The notes: a model not told the origin generated them from the letters alone. A stretch of DNA of 64,000 bases from Haloferula rosea (GCF_016595525.1 NZ_JAENII010000016.1:21924-85923), one strand, 5' to 3'. Positions 26,481-35,389 are shown, numbered from the stretch's first letter. A program made the numbers and translations.

Positions 26481-27483
26481 CCGGATGCTCCCGCAAGCGC
26501 TCAGAGGTTTGCTCACTTCTGTCCTGTTGCTTCCGGCAACGGCACAGGACAAGTTTCAGCCGGAGATCCCTGAGGACGCCGTCGAGAAATTGGAAGTCGC
26601 ACGAGCGGACCGACTGGAGGGCAGGATTGACGAAGCCAGGCAGCGGCTGACGGATTTGATAAGTGATCATCCCGACTACTATCGGGCGCGCTACAACCTG
26701 GGTTTGCTGGAGTATGATGCCGGCAACACGGATTCCAGCAAGGAAACCCTGAGCAAGGTGTATGCGATGCGCCTTTCGGACGACCACGAGATTGATGAAA
26801 ATTCGATATTCTCGACGTTCGGCTGGGTTTGCTTCGTGGATGGCGATTTCAAGCAAGCCGAAGGGGTTTACAACAAGGGTTATGAACTTGCAAAGAACGA
26901 TCCAGCCCAACGAGCCCTACAAAGCAACCTGCTCGCGAATCTTGGAGAACTCTACTATGTCACAGGTCGATTCGAGGATGCCATCGAAGTGTTGACGAAG
27001 GCCAGGACGGAGTTTGGCAACGACAAGGCATCAGAGACCTTGAACCGAATCGAGGAATACCTCGCGATGAAGAAGGAGTTGGCTTCAGCAGACGATCCAG
27101 ACTCTCTCGTCGCCTTGCTTTCAAGCGACCGGTCGGCCGTGAGGAAGGCGGCCTACTTTTCCCTCGAACTGAGGAATGACAAAACTGAGGTCACAGATGC
27201 GCTTTTTCAAGCGCTCGAGAAGGAGCTGACAAGCAAGGAACCATCTTGGATTGCAGTCGTGAACAGTGCAGACTTGCTCACTAGAAGCTTCGCCATTCAT
27301 ACAGATGCTCAGATCAAGATGCTCTCTGACATGAAGGAGCAGTGGGAGGAGCGCAGCAAGGGGTGGACTGGAATTGATGACTCTTCATTACTTGCGATGA
27401 GAGAGGCGCTGTGGAGGATTGCGGCTGGTGAGAATGCAACACCCGACAGCGGGGAATCCACTGGTCCGATGCCCGAAGACTGA
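26443..27483 (+). CDS. Secreted TPR-repeat protein, in the DUF2235 operon
   Basis: 346 residues from the ATG at 26443, which has AGGAG just upstream and overlaps the previous gene by 38 bases, so translational coupling is likely. The signal peptide ends near LLPATAQ. Residues 40-190 hold tetratricopeptide-like helices (ARQRLTDLISDHPDYYRARYN, NLLANLGELYYVTGRFEDAI, in parts). The C-terminal half is helical with a HEAT-like segment (LLSSDRSAVRKAAYFSLEL). TPR domains bind partner proteins, so a periplasmic scaffold for the membrane protein upstream is plausible. The stop codon lies in a heptanucleotide repeat. Confidence 0.65.
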   Translation: MKVNVEFLTLVSDRMLPQALRGLLTSVLLLPATAQDKFQPEIPEDAVEKLEVARADRLEGRIDEARQRLTDLISDHPDYYRARYNLGLLEYDAGNTDSSKETLSKVYAMRLSDDHEIDENSIFSTFGWVCFVDGDFKQAEGVYNKGYELAKNDPAQRALQSNLLANLGELYYVTGRFEDAIEVLTKARTEFGNDKASETLNRIEEYLAMKKELASADDPDSLVALLSSDRSAVRKAAYFSLELRNDKTEVTDALFQALEKELTSKEPSWIAVVNSADLLTRSFAIHTDAQIKMLSDMKEQWEERSKGWTGIDDSSLLAMREALWRIAAGENATPDSGESTGPMPED

Positions 27484-27529
27484 AGACTGAAGACTGAAGA
27501 CTGAAGACTGAAGACTGAACCTTCAGTCG
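27474..27529 (+). repeat. Heptanucleotide tandem repeat and inverted repeat at a stop codon
   Basis: From 27481 five exact copies of TGAAGAC follow one near-copy, CGAAGAC. The array begins with the stop codon of the TPR gene, and its last unit pairs with a reverse copy, GACTGAA-CC-TTCAGTC. Change in copy number would not alter the protein because TGA stays in frame. Confidence 0.85.
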
Positions 27530-27682
27530 CTCGGTTCCAAAGTGAAGTTCTCCGCACTACCGTGCCACCTCCAGACTGCCATTCTGGGAAGTCAAACCTC
27601 AGTTTTCAGCATCCCACCTCTGCCACACTTGCGGTTCACATTTATTTGAATCAGATGGGGCATCAAATATGGTAGGGAGCAA

Positions 27683-29176
27683 ATGCTCCGCTTCATCCTC
27701 CCACTTTGGCTCGTCCTGTCCGGTATCATCGCCAATGCCGCCGACCGGCGCGATCATGTCCTGCTCATCACCATCGACGACCTCAATGACTGGGTCGGTT
27801 GTCTGAGCGAGAAGGATTCCCCTTCCAAGGGCGGCCAACTCACCGGCGAGGGCCACCCCCAGGCATCCACACCCCATCTCGATCGACTTGCGAAGCGCGG
27901 CGTGCTGTTCACCAACGCCCACTGCCAGGCACCGATCTGTCGACCATCGCGCACCAGCTTCATGTCCGGCCTGCGGCCCACGACTTCAGGCATCTACGGC
28001 AACGGGCCCAAGTACGACGCCGATGGGAAGCATGTGCCGGGACAGGACCTGCCGTGGTTGACCCGCCGCTTCGAGGACGCTGGCTACCATGTTTTCACTG
28101 CCGGGAAGATCCTCCATGCCAGTCAGAACAAGGTGCTGGGGGGCACGGAATGCTTCAAAACCAACCAAGGGCCATTTCCACCGCAGAAACTCGGCGTCCC
28201 CAAGAAGATCACTCCCAACAGCATCTGGGACCTCGGCGCCTACCCGGAAAGCCCGGAGCGCTACACCGACCTGCGGATCGCCAGGTGGACCGCCGAGCAC
28301 ATCCGCAAGCCTCTCGCAGCGGAGGACAAGCCCCGCTTCATGGCACTCGGCTTTTACAACCCGCACCTGCCCTTGTTCGCTCCCCGAAAATGGTTCGATG
28401 AGGCACCGAAGAAGGAGGACGTCCTGCTTGGAGCCAGACGCGCAGGCGATCTGGACGACCTTCCCGCCATTGCGAAGCGCATCGCCAGCCGTGTCTCATT
28501 TCAGGAATGTGCCGATTGGTCACTCAGAAGCGAAGACAACCTCCGCAGCCTGACCCAGGCCTATCTCGCCTGCACTTCCGCCATGGATGATGCCCTCGGT
28601 GAAGTCATCGATGCTCTCGACGAAAGTGACATGGCAGAACATACGTGGATCGTCGTACTATCGGATCACGGCTGGCATTTGGGGGAGAAGAACCACATCG
28701 CCAAGCAGACGTTGTGGACACGTTCCACACGCGTGCCGCTCATTGTGGTGCCTCCCAAACATCTGGAAGACACGCCGCGTGGCGTCCGATGCAATCGGCC
28801 TGCCGAGCTGCTGGATGTCTATCCCACCCTGATCCAAGCCGGCGGGCTGGATGCCCGGCCGAGCGACAACCTACTCGACGGACTGAGCCTGATTCCATGG
28901 ATCGCCAATCCCGCTGCGCAGAAAGATCGTCCTGCCATCACCACCATTTACGCCCACAATCACAGCATCGTCGGCGACCGCTACCGCTACACGCGCTATG
29001 CGGATGGAAGTGAGGAACTCTACGATCGCCAGAAGGATCCCCATGAGTTCGACAACCTGATCCCCCGCATCGAGAATGACGAAGCGCTGCAAGGGGTCGT
29101 CAAAACACTCTCATCGTGGATTCCGAAGGAGGAAGCCGGCAAACCGGATCTGGTCGATGACCGCATCGAGCGGTAG
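27683..29176 (+). CDS. Secreted sulfatase, iduronate-2-sulfatase-like
   Basis: 497 residues with a signal peptide MLRFILPLWLVLSGIIANA. Motifs are VLLITIDDLNDWVGC (metal-binding aspartates), the formylglycine Cys86 in ICRPSRTSFMSGLRP (CxPxR), and HVFTAGKILH. Later come FMALGFYNPHLPLFAP, VVLSDHGWHLGEKNHIAKQT and YRYTRYADGSEELYD, with PHEFDNL near the end. This pattern is typical of the S1_7-like iduronate or uronic-acid sulfatase group abundant in Verrucomicrobia. Length is normal. It is expected to act in the periplasm or at the surface on sulfated glycans; the exact sugar is not deducible. Confidence 0.93.
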   Translation: MLRFILPLWLVLSGIIANAADRRDHVLLITIDDLNDWVGCLSEKDSPSKGGQLTGEGHPQASTPHLDRLAKRGVLFTNAHCQAPICRPSRTSFMSGLRPTTSGIYGNGPKYDADGKHVPGQDLPWLTRRFEDAGYHVFTAGKILHASQNKVLGGTECFKTNQGPFPPQKLGVPKKITPNSIWDLGAYPESPERYTDLRIARWTAEHIRKPLAAEDKPRFMALGFYNPHLPLFAPRKWFDEAPKKEDVLLGARRAGDLDDLPAIAKRIASRVSFQECADWSLRSEDNLRSLTQAYLACTSAMDDALGEVIDALDESDMAEHTWIVVLSDHGWHLGEKNHIAKQTLWTRSTRVPLIVVPPKHLEDTPRGVRCNRPAELLDVYPTLIQAGGLDARPSDNLLDGLSLIPWIANPAAQKDRPAITTIYAHNHSIVGDRYRYTRYADGSEELYDRQKDPHEFDNLIPRIENDEALQGVVKTLSSWIPKEEAGKPDLVDDRIER

Positions 29177-29215
29177 GCCCATGCTGGCTGCCTCCCGTCA
29201 CTCGGCAGGCGCATT

Positions 29216-30079
29216 TCACTCAGGCTTCATCTCAAAGGGGATCTTCCGCTCGATGAAAGCGGGGGCCGCATACACGTGGATCCTCTCGAGGGGCCCGGTA
29301 TCCGCGAAGCGGAAGGATGTTTGACCCGCACCGGGATGATCAAGGCGTTGCTGCCCGCCGCGGCCGACAATCTTCAGCTCCTTGCCGGCTGCATCGATCC
29401 CCACCACATGGAGCACCTTGCGGTACTCATTCTCGCCATACTCGACAACCACCTCCTGATTCTCCCAGTTCGGACGCAGGGTGAGCCCATCAGCGATCTC
29501 AGTCGTAGCCGCTCCATCCTTCGTCAGTTCGATCGACTGGGTACGGACCGGCAGGGTCAGGGTGACCTCACCGACGATCTTTTCGATATCACGGGTCTTG
29601 GCTTCCCCATCAATCTTCAGGCCACGGGAATCGCGGAAGGTTCCCTTGTCGGCCTGCCACGTCTGACTTGAGCCCGCCTTAGGACCCGCCGGGATGGTGG
29701 TGCCATCCTTGAGATGCACGACCCCCTCGATGGCCAGCGCGCCGCCTTCGTAGGTCGGTCGCGCCCCACCCGGCCCGGGGTTGAGGTTGAGCTCCGGTCC
29801 GTAGCTCATTCGCACATACACCTCATTGAAGCCTCCGCTGACGGAGACGAACTTCAGCTGTTCCGCAATCAGCTTGTCGATCTCCTCCTCGGTCTGGCTG
29901 CGCGGACTGAGCGCGAGGAAACCTTCGGGAATCTCCAAGGGGGTGTAGTCGGTGAGAACCACCTCCGCGGCCGGCTCTTCAGGCTCAGTCGGCGGAGCCT
30001 CTGCCCCGCTCTCCTTCTTGCAAGATAGCAGTCCGATGAATGCCAAGAGCGGCAGGGATGTTGCGATGGGTTTGAGCAT
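29216..30079 (-). CDS. Lipoprotein of unknown function
   Basis: 287 residues with a lipoprotein signal peptide (MLKPIATSLPLLAFIGLLSC, lipobox LLSC). A proline/glutamate-rich linker (GAEAPPTEPEEPAAEV) precedes a beta-rich body with LKFVSVSGGFNEVYVRMSYG, GLKIDGEAKTRDIEKIVGEV and RFADTGPLERIHVYAA. The final third reads like a beta-sandwich that could sit on the periplasmic face of either membrane. I do not recognise a family. It converges with the sulfatase gene, leaving 39 bases between the stops. Confidence 0.7.
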   Translation of the reverse strand: MLKPIATSLPLLAFIGLLSCKKESGAEAPPTEPEEPAAEVVLTDYTPLEIPEGFLALSPRSQTEEEIDKLIAEQLKFVSVSGGFNEVYVRMSYGPELNLNPGPGGARPTYEGGALAIEGVVHLKDGTTIPAGPKAGSSQTWQADKGTFRDSRGLKIDGEAKTRDIEKIVGEVTLTLPVRTQSIELTKDGAATTEIADGLTLRPNWENQEVVVEYGENEYRKVLHVVGIDAAGKELKIVGRGGQQRLDHPGAGQTSFRFADTGPLERIHVYAAPAFIERKIPFEMKPE

Positions 30080-30216
30080 CCAGCCAGATTGACCTCTCGC
30101 CCGGGCGCGTCAACCCATCTCACCGACCCCGGGCGACATCGGCTCCACACAAAGGCAGGCTTGCATTCTCCATGGCAAAGCCAAGGGTGGCCGCTGGCTT
30201 CGGCCACCTGAAACTC

Positions 30217-30618
30217 ATGAAATTCTCTGAACTCTCGGTCGGCCAGAAAGCCAGCAACACCATTCTCATCACTCCGGAAATGATCAACGGCTTCGCCGAC
30301 GTCACCGGAGACCAGAATCCCCTGCATACGGACCCAGCCTATGCAGAGCCGAGGTTTGGCGGTGTCATCGCCCACGGGGTGCTGTTGGTCGGCTTCTTTT
30401 CCGCCCTTCTTGCCACCGAGCTTCCCGGACCGGGAGCTGTCGCACGCTCCCTGAACGCCCGATTCAAGTCCCCCGCCCGCCCCGGAGATGAGGTCAAGGT
30501 CGAGGTGGAGATCGTCAAGCTGGTGCCGAGGATCCGCAAAGCCGCACTGGAAGGCCGGGCCACCATCGGAGACCGCGTGGTGCTTCTGATCTCGGCCGAG
30601 TGCCTGCTGGAAGAGTAG
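30217..30618 (+). CDS. MaoC-like (R)-specific enoyl-CoA hydratase
   Basis: 133 residues from the ATG at 30217 (MKFSELSVGQKAS...); an in-frame ATG at 30172 would add 15. It has a single hot-dog fold with the hydratase-2 motif ADVTGDQNPLHTDP, giving the catalytic pair Asp32 and His37 at the spacing of PhaJ (Asp31/His36). FGGVIAHGVL and FKSPARPGDEVKVEVEI follow. It would hydrate trans-2-enoyl-CoA to (R)-3-hydroxyacyl-CoA in the cytoplasm. No polyhydroxyalkanoate or fatty-acid genes are adjacent, so its pathway is open. Confidence 0.88.
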   Translation: MKFSELSVGQKASNTILITPEMINGFADVTGDQNPLHTDPAYAEPRFGGVIAHGVLLVGFFSALLATELPGPGAVARSLNARFKSPARPGDEVKVEVEIVKLVPRIRKAALEGRATIGDRVVLLISAECLLEE

Positions 30619-30767
30619 GGTCAGGGACCCAATGCTCTCTGCGGACCTCAGTTCCGAGTCGGCAACTTCGTCTTTGGAAAGCACCGGATGATTCCAGGAT
30701 CTTCCGGTATTTCATCCGCTAGGCTCTCGGAATCCCCCCACCCTCTCCGACGCACCTCTGGGCCCAT

Positions 30768-30796
30768 ATAAAAGATGCCGCTCCGAAGAGCGGCAT
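30768..30796 (-). terminator. Rho-independent terminator
   Basis: On the minus strand ATGCCGCTC-TTCG-GAGCGGCAT (stable UUCG tetraloop) is followed by CTTTTAT. It lies 42 bases beyond the stop of the L,D-transpeptidase gene. Confidence 0.85.
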
Positions 30797-30837
30797 GCAA
30801 GGGGCGGTCAACGACCGCCATGGAGCGACAGCCGGGC

Positions 30838-31467
30838 TCAGTTGAAGTTCCACATCTTGCCTTGCTCGTGATCCGCAAAGACCTTGCTGCTCTTCATGTA
30901 GGAATCCGGTGGATTCGGAAGCGGTCCGTCGTCGAGACGGGGAAGAGTGGCTCCGATGGTGCTGTCCCAAGGTTGCGAAGAAGCCACCACCACTGGCGTG
31001 CCGACCCGCACCATGTCGAAGACCTTCCGCGCGGAGTTCAGCGGCATGCGCACACAACCGTGAGTGGACGGGTAGGGCTTCACGAAACCCCAGTGCATGC
31101 CATACGCAGGCCTGTAGAAGGACATCCAGTAGGTCATCGGGTAGCCGGCTCCCGGATTGCTCTGACGGCGGCGATGGCGGGTCTTGGAAAGGATCCGGTG
31201 AGTGCCCTTCGGGGTGGGAGTGGCACTGGTTCCGACGCCTACGGGCGTGGCAAGCAGGACGTTGTTTCCTTCCGTGACGTAGAGTTTACCCGCACCGGTG
31301 CTGATGTGCACCTTCACTGCGGAAGGGTTGGTCGGCTTCTTCGCCGGTGGGTCGAATGAGAACGCCGTGCCCGAACGGGAGGTCGTGCTCATGTTCGTGC
31401 AGGAGCTCAGGAATAGGGCGGCACCGCCGAGGGCGATGGAAATGAGGAATCGAAGCGGTTTGTTCAT
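30838..31467 (-). CDS. L,D-transpeptidase (YkuD family) lipoprotein
   Basis: 209 residues from the ATG at 31467 (an ATG at 31482 would add five). The lipoprotein signal is MNKPLRFLISIALGGAALFLSSC. The YkuD domain covers about residues 55-175: VKVHISTGAGKLYVTEGNNV, TPVGVGTSATPTPKGTHRIL, and the catalytic region MHWGFVKPYPSTHGCVRM with the active cysteine in HGCVRM. Such enzymes make 3-3 cross-links in peptidoglycan or attach proteins to it. The membrane anchor is consistent with a periplasmic role. A clear terminator follows. Confidence 0.92.
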   Translation of the reverse strand: MNKPLRFLISIALGGAALFLSSCTNMSTTSRSGTAFSFDPPAKKPTNPSAVKVHISTGAGKLYVTEGNNVLLATPVGVGTSATPTPKGTHRILSKTRHRRRQSNPGAGYPMTYWMSFYRPAYGMHWGFVKPYPSTHGCVRMPLNSARKVFDMVRVGTPVVVASSQPWDSTIGATLPRLDDGPLPNPPDSYMKSSKVFADHEQGKMWNFN

Positions 31468-31541
31468 GGTCTTACCGGACATGGATGGAGGGTGGGATCG
31501 GGAATTCGAAAATGGATGGCGAGGTCGCGGCGATGGCTGCC

Positions 31542-31955
31542 TCAGCGGACGGCGGCATCCCGCAATTCAAGATAGCTTTGGTATTCCGCAAGGGTGACTT
31601 TGCCATCCTTGTTGGCATCCGCTTCGTCGAAGGAGCCGACGAAGGTATTGAATACCAGCGGGCTGGCCTGTGCTTCGGCCAGAGTAACCTTTCCACTCCC
31701 GGATTGATTGACCTTGCGGAAATTCTCCGCAGTTCCGCCTGCGGCGACGAACTCGGCCTCGGTGACCACCCCGTCGCTGTTGGAGTCATACATCTCGAAG
31801 GCCTCGGCGATGATCAACTTGGTCACCTCGACGCGTTCGACCGACCCATTGCCATCCTTGTCGGCTTGCTTGAATCGTTGCTCAGGGGAAGAGGTTGAGT
31901 TGGTGGCGCAGCTGGCCAGAAACAGGAGCGGAAGAAGCGGCATGATCAATTTCAT
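31542..31955 (-). CDS. EF-hand lipoprotein
   Basis: 137 residues from the ATG at 31955, with a lipoprotein signal MKLIMPLLPLLFLASC. Four EF-hand-like loops follow: DKDGNGSVERVE, DSNSDGVVTEAE, the degenerate NQSGSGKVTLAE, and DANKDGKVTLAE. Three of them keep the acidic ligands expected for calcium. It is a small calcium-binding protein of the cell envelope; its partner is unknown. It lies 74 bases downstream of the L,D-transpeptidase start on the same strand, so the two may be co-transcribed. Confidence 0.88.
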   Translation of the reverse strand: MKLIMPLLPLLFLASCATNSTSSPEQRFKQADKDGNGSVERVEVTKLIIAEAFEMYDSNSDGVVTEAEFVAAGGTAENFRKVNQSGSGKVTLAEAQASPLVFNTFVGSFDEADANKDGKVTLAEYQSYLELRDAAVR

Positions 31956-32353
31956 TGGCGGAAAAATGGCGCAGATCCCGCGATCCGTCGATGTGGAAAT
32001 TGGGCTAGTTTCGCCACCCGAACGGGACGTGCCTGAGAACCCAAAACCCGACATCGGCATGGCCGGCGAATCGTTCGAACCAGCCCGGGCAGGATTCCCG
32101 GAGCCGTCGGCTTCATCGCGAGCCAGCTCCATCTTCTCCCATTGCAAATTGGCGATTTGCACATACGGGTCCGTGCATTCTGCGCGATCCATGCGGGTTT
32201 CCCCGCCCTCGGCGCGACCCCACTTTCCCCACCGGGAATGTGGGGTCGGCCCTATCAGGAAGCGGTCGGGAGGGCGATTGGCGGCCTGCCAGCCACGGAC
32301 CGCCTCACCCGGCATCCTTCTTGCGAAACGAAGGGGAACCTACTGACATCCCC
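31956..32353. other. Intergenic region between divergent genes
   Basis: 398 bases between the EF-hand lipoprotein and the YqaE-like gene. The open frame upstream of the lipoprotein start is not protein-like in composition. A short inverted repeat GCAAAT-TGGCG-ATTTGC occurs near 32145. Both promoters must lie here; I cannot place them. Confidence 0.45.
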
Positions 32354-32509
32354 ATGAACAAACTACTTCTCGTCCTCCTCTCCATCCTCCTTCCACCCCT
32401 CGCCGTCTACCTCAAGGCCGGTGCCGGCAAACAACTGGTGCTCAACATCGTTCTCGTCTTCCTCTTCTGGGTTCCCGCCGTCATTCACGCGCTCCTGGTC
32501 GTTCTGTAA
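32354..32509 (+). CDS. YqaE/Pmp3 family small membrane protein
   Basis: 51 residues, a full-length UPF0057 (YqaE/Pmp3) proteolipid. It has two membrane segments, LLLVLLSILLPPLAVYL and LVLNIVLVFLFWVPAVIHAL, separated by the family's KAGAGKQ loop. The conserved PPLAVYLKAG and P-x-VIHAL motifs are present. Eukaryotic relatives modulate membrane potential and salt tolerance; the bacterial role is not settled. The start is fixed by the short length of the family. The next gene follows in the same frame after the TAA. Confidence 0.92.
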   Translation: MNKLLLVLLSILLPPLAVYLKAGAGKQLVLNIVLVFLFWVPAVIHALLVVL

Positions 32510-32581
32510 ATCACCCCGCGGCCTCGGCCTCAGGACGGACGGTCCATCCGCCTGCCACTCGAACAGAATCTCATCCACAGC

Positions 32582-33232
32582 TTGAAAGCGAACCGCTCCA
32601 GCACGCTGTCCGAGCACGCGGGTCAGGGAAAGCCGGCCCAATTCCGGATCGCAAGCGCGCGCACGGGCGCTTTCGAGTTGATTCCCCTGCCTTTCGTCGA
32701 TGAATGGCTGATCAACCGACAACGGCGGGTCATGGTGAAGCGCATCCTCGACGAGCGCGGGATCCGTTTTGACCGAGGCGTTCCAAGGATGCTCGCAGGC
32801 GGAGGACGCGGACTTTTCTCCCGCATTGGCGGGGCCATCCGCGGGCTCGTCTTCAAGCCCTTGCGCAAGATCTTCCGCAGCGTCTTCTTCTGGCTGACGG
32901 CCAGGAACGCCGCGCGGACGGCCTTGGTCACCTACTTCCTCGCCCGATTCGTCCACCATCCGGGCATCGCACCGGACGCCGGCCCCCTCACCCGCCAACG
33001 AGCGGAGGAATTGGCGCGGGTTTTCCGCGAAGTTGCCAAGGGGCTCGACCTGAAAGCGGCAAGCGACGCCTACCGGCGACTGCTTCGCTTCTTCAAGGGC
33101 AACGATCGGATTGCTCCCGACCGCCTGTCCCGGGCGATCGAGGAGGAGGCGCCCGGATTCATGGCGGAATTCGATACCCGCATCGCGGAACGACTTTCGA
33201 CCCTCAACGCCCTGACCTCAGCCGCGAACTGA
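32582..33232 (+). CDS. Conserved hypothetical protein
   Basis: 216 residues counted from a TTG at 32582. The protein-like frame extends further 5' to the preceding TAA, and a CTG at 32552 (LPLEQNLIHSLKANR...) may be the true start. The sequence is basic, with an arginine-rich central part (DRGVPRMLAGGGRGLFSRIG, then GLVFKPLRKIFRSVFFW) that could lie on the membrane surface. A helical C-terminus ends EEEAPGFMAEFDTRIAERL. There is no signal peptide. I do not recognise a named family. Its stop overlaps the start of the PAP2 gene (TGATG), so the two are probably co-translated. Confidence 0.65.
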   Translation: MKANRSSTLSEHAGQGKPAQFRIASARTGAFELIPLPFVDEWLINRQRRVMVKRILDERGIRFDRGVPRMLAGGGRGLFSRIGGAIRGLVFKPLRKIFRSVFFWLTARNAARTALVTYFLARFVHHPGIAPDAGPLTRQRAEELARVFREVAKGLDLKAASDAYRRLLRFFKGNDRIAPDRLSRAIEEEAPGFMAEFDTRIAERLSTLNALTSAAN

Positions 33233-33969
33233 TGTCCACCCTCTCCCACTCGGTCTGGCGCGAATCCACCCGCTGGATGGTCCGCCTCGGTCGCAACGAG
33301 CGGCCGCTTCTGCTCATGATTCTGGCGCTCTCGCTCGCCGCGTGGGGGTTCGTCGCGCTTGCGGATCAGGTCATGGAAGGTGAAACCCAATCAATGGACA
33401 CCCATCTGCTACTCGCCATGCGGGCCGCAGACAACCCAAGCCAACCTTGGGGTCCGGAATGGGTCCATGAAATGACCCGGGACATCACCGGCCTTGGCGG
33501 CACTGCCATCCTCACCAGCCTATCGCTCGCTGCCGTCGGCTACCTCGCACTGATCCGAAAGTTCCACCTCATGACCTTCCTCATCGTCGCCATTGGTGGC
33601 GGAATCGTGGTCAGCACCCTGCTCAAACTCGGCTTCGACCGGCCCCGCCCCGATCTCGTCCCCCACGGCTCCCATGTTTACACGAAAAGCTTCCCCAGCG
33701 GTCACTCGATGATGGCAGCCGTGACCTATCTCACGCTCGGAGCCCTCCTTGCGCGCATTCAGCGGCGCCGCTCGCACCGCGCCTACATCCTGATCATTGC
33801 CACCGTCGCCACGCTGGCGGTAGGTGTCAGCCGGGTCCATCTCGGCGTCCACTGGCCGACCGATGTCCTCGCCGGCTGGGCCGTCGGCTCGGCATGGGCC
33901 GCAGCCTGCTGGACAGTCGCCAATCTGATGCAGCGACGTGGTGAAATCGAAGGAACTCCATCGTCGTGA
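33232..33969 (+). CDS. PAP2-superfamily membrane phosphatase
   Basis: 245 residues, five or six membrane segments. The phosphatase signature is complete: KLGFDRPRPDL (motif 1), FPSGHSMMA (motif 2) and SRVHLGVHWPTDVLAGW (motif 3, with catalytic histidine and aspartate). The family includes undecaprenyl-pyrophosphate and phosphatidic-acid phosphatases; the substrate is probably a lipid phosphate on the periplasmic side. The ATG at 33232 overlaps the previous stop in TGATG, which indicates coupling with the conserved hypothetical protein upstream. Confidence 0.92.
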   Translation: MSTLSHSVWRESTRWMVRLGRNERPLLLMILALSLAAWGFVALADQVMEGETQSMDTHLLLAMRAADNPSQPWGPEWVHEMTRDITGLGGTAILTSLSLAAVGYLALIRKFHLMTFLIVAIGGGIVVSTLLKLGFDRPRPDLVPHGSHVYTKSFPSGHSMMAAVTYLTLGALLARIQRRRSHRAYILIIATVATLAVGVSRVHLGVHWPTDVLAGWAVGSAWAAACWTVANLMQRRGEIEGTPSS

Positions 33970-34102
33970 ATCCGGGCCGGAGAACTTCATCAGATCCCGT
34001 TAGATCGCGTGCCTGCCAGAGAACGAGCTGTCCCTCTCGTCATCCCCGGTGAGTCGAAGTTCCTTGCTTTCACCGCCGCTTGCTCTTCGTTTGCTTTTCA
34101 TC

Positions 34103-35389
34103 ATGAGACTCCTTTCCATCCTCGCCCTCCTTTCGCTCACCGCCGCTGCGAATGACTGGCCTCGCTTCCTGGGTCCGACGCGCGACGGCGTTTCCACCGA
34201 AACCAACCTGCTGCGGGCTTTCCCTGACGATGGCCCGCCAGTCGTGTGGGAAAAGGAACTCGAAGTCGGGTTCGGCGGTTGCGCGGTGGTGGGCGACGAA
34301 GTGTATGTCGTCGACCGGGTGCGCGATGAATCCGACCTGCTGCTGTGCCTCGATGCCGCAACGGGTAAAGAGAAGTGGCGCTTCGAACATGAGGCGGAAG
34401 GCGAACCTCCCTTCCCGGGCTCACGCAGCGTTCCCACCGTCGAAGATGACGCCGTGTATTTCATCAATGCCTTCGGCTCCGTCTTCCGTATCGATCGTGA
34501 ATCCCACAAGGCGACTTGGAGCGTGAAGCTCGACGAACGCTACGACGGTGCCACACCGAAGTGGGGATGGGCCCAGCCGGCGCTCGTCGAGGGCGACGTG
34601 CTCATCGTCCCACCATTCGGAGAAAAGATCGGCATCGTCGGGCTCGACAAGAAGACCGGTGAGGAGATCTGGAAGAGTGGCCCCATCGGCGACTCCCACT
34701 CCTCGCCCACCGTGATGGAGTTCGGCGGCGAAAAACACGTCGTCATCGTTTCCGTCACCGACAAGGACGGCAAGGAAGGCCTGGTCACCAGCTATCGCCC
34801 GACGGATGGCGAGATCCTCTGGCAGACCGACCTCTACTTCAACCGCATCCCCATCCCCGTCGTGACCAAGGTCGACGATAAACGGATCTTCGCCACCGGG
34901 GGATACGACTGCGGTTCCATGATGCTGGGGATCGAGAAGACCGACAAAGGTTACGAGCTCAGCAAACTCTGGTCCGCGAAAAAGGGGTCTCAGGTGCATC
35001 CAACCATCCTCGCGGATGACCACCTCTACTTCCTCGCCAACGAGAACTCGAACTACAAGGTGAAGTCCAAGCGCGCGACCGGCGGGCTCACCTGTTGGAC
35101 GCTCGACGGTAAGGAACTGTGGAACACCGGCAACGAGCCCTTCATGGGCCGGGGAGGGATGATCCATGCCGACGGGATGTTGATCATTCAGGATGGTGAA
35201 AACGGCGTGCTGCGACTCGTCGACCCGTCGCCCGAAGGATTCCGACTTCTCGCGGAAGCCAATGTCTTCGGCTCGGATCTCAACAAGCGCTTCGACCTCA
35301 AATACTGGACCCCACCGGCCCTGAGCAACGGCCGCCTTTACCTGCGCGGGCAGGAAAAACTCATCTGCGTCGACCTGCGCGCGAAGTAG
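34103..35389 (+). CDS. Secreted PQQ-like beta-propeller protein (paralogue A)
   Basis: 428 residues from the ATG at 34103, with a signal peptide MRLLSILALLSLTAAA. The mature protein begins DWPRFLGPTRDGVS, the hallmark of the outer-membrane-protein-assembly/PQQ-like propeller group abundant in Planctomycetes and Verrucomicrobia. Blade motifs such as LLCLDAATGKEKWRFEHE, LDKKTGEEIWKSGPIG and CWTLDGKELWNTGNE recur through the chain. Whether it binds PQQ is unknown; residues for a dehydrogenase are not evident. It is clearly homologous to the protein at 62504-63820 from end to end. Confidence 0.88.
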   Translation: MRLLSILALLSLTAAANDWPRFLGPTRDGVSTETNLLRAFPDDGPPVVWEKELEVGFGGCAVVGDEVYVVDRVRDESDLLLCLDAATGKEKWRFEHEAEGEPPFPGSRSVPTVEDDAVYFINAFGSVFRIDRESHKATWSVKLDERYDGATPKWGWAQPALVEGDVLIVPPFGEKIGIVGLDKKTGEEIWKSGPIGDSHSSPTVMEFGGEKHVVIVSVTDKDGKEGLVTSYRPTDGEILWQTDLYFNRIPIPVVTKVDDKRIFATGGYDCGSMMLGIEKTDKGYELSKLWSAKKGSQVHPTILADDHLYFLANENSNYKVKSKRATGGLTCWTLDGKELWNTGNEPFMGRGGMIHADGMLIIQDGENGVLRLVDPSPEGFRLLAEANVFGSDLNKRFDLKYWTPPALSNGRLYLRGQEKLICVDLRAK

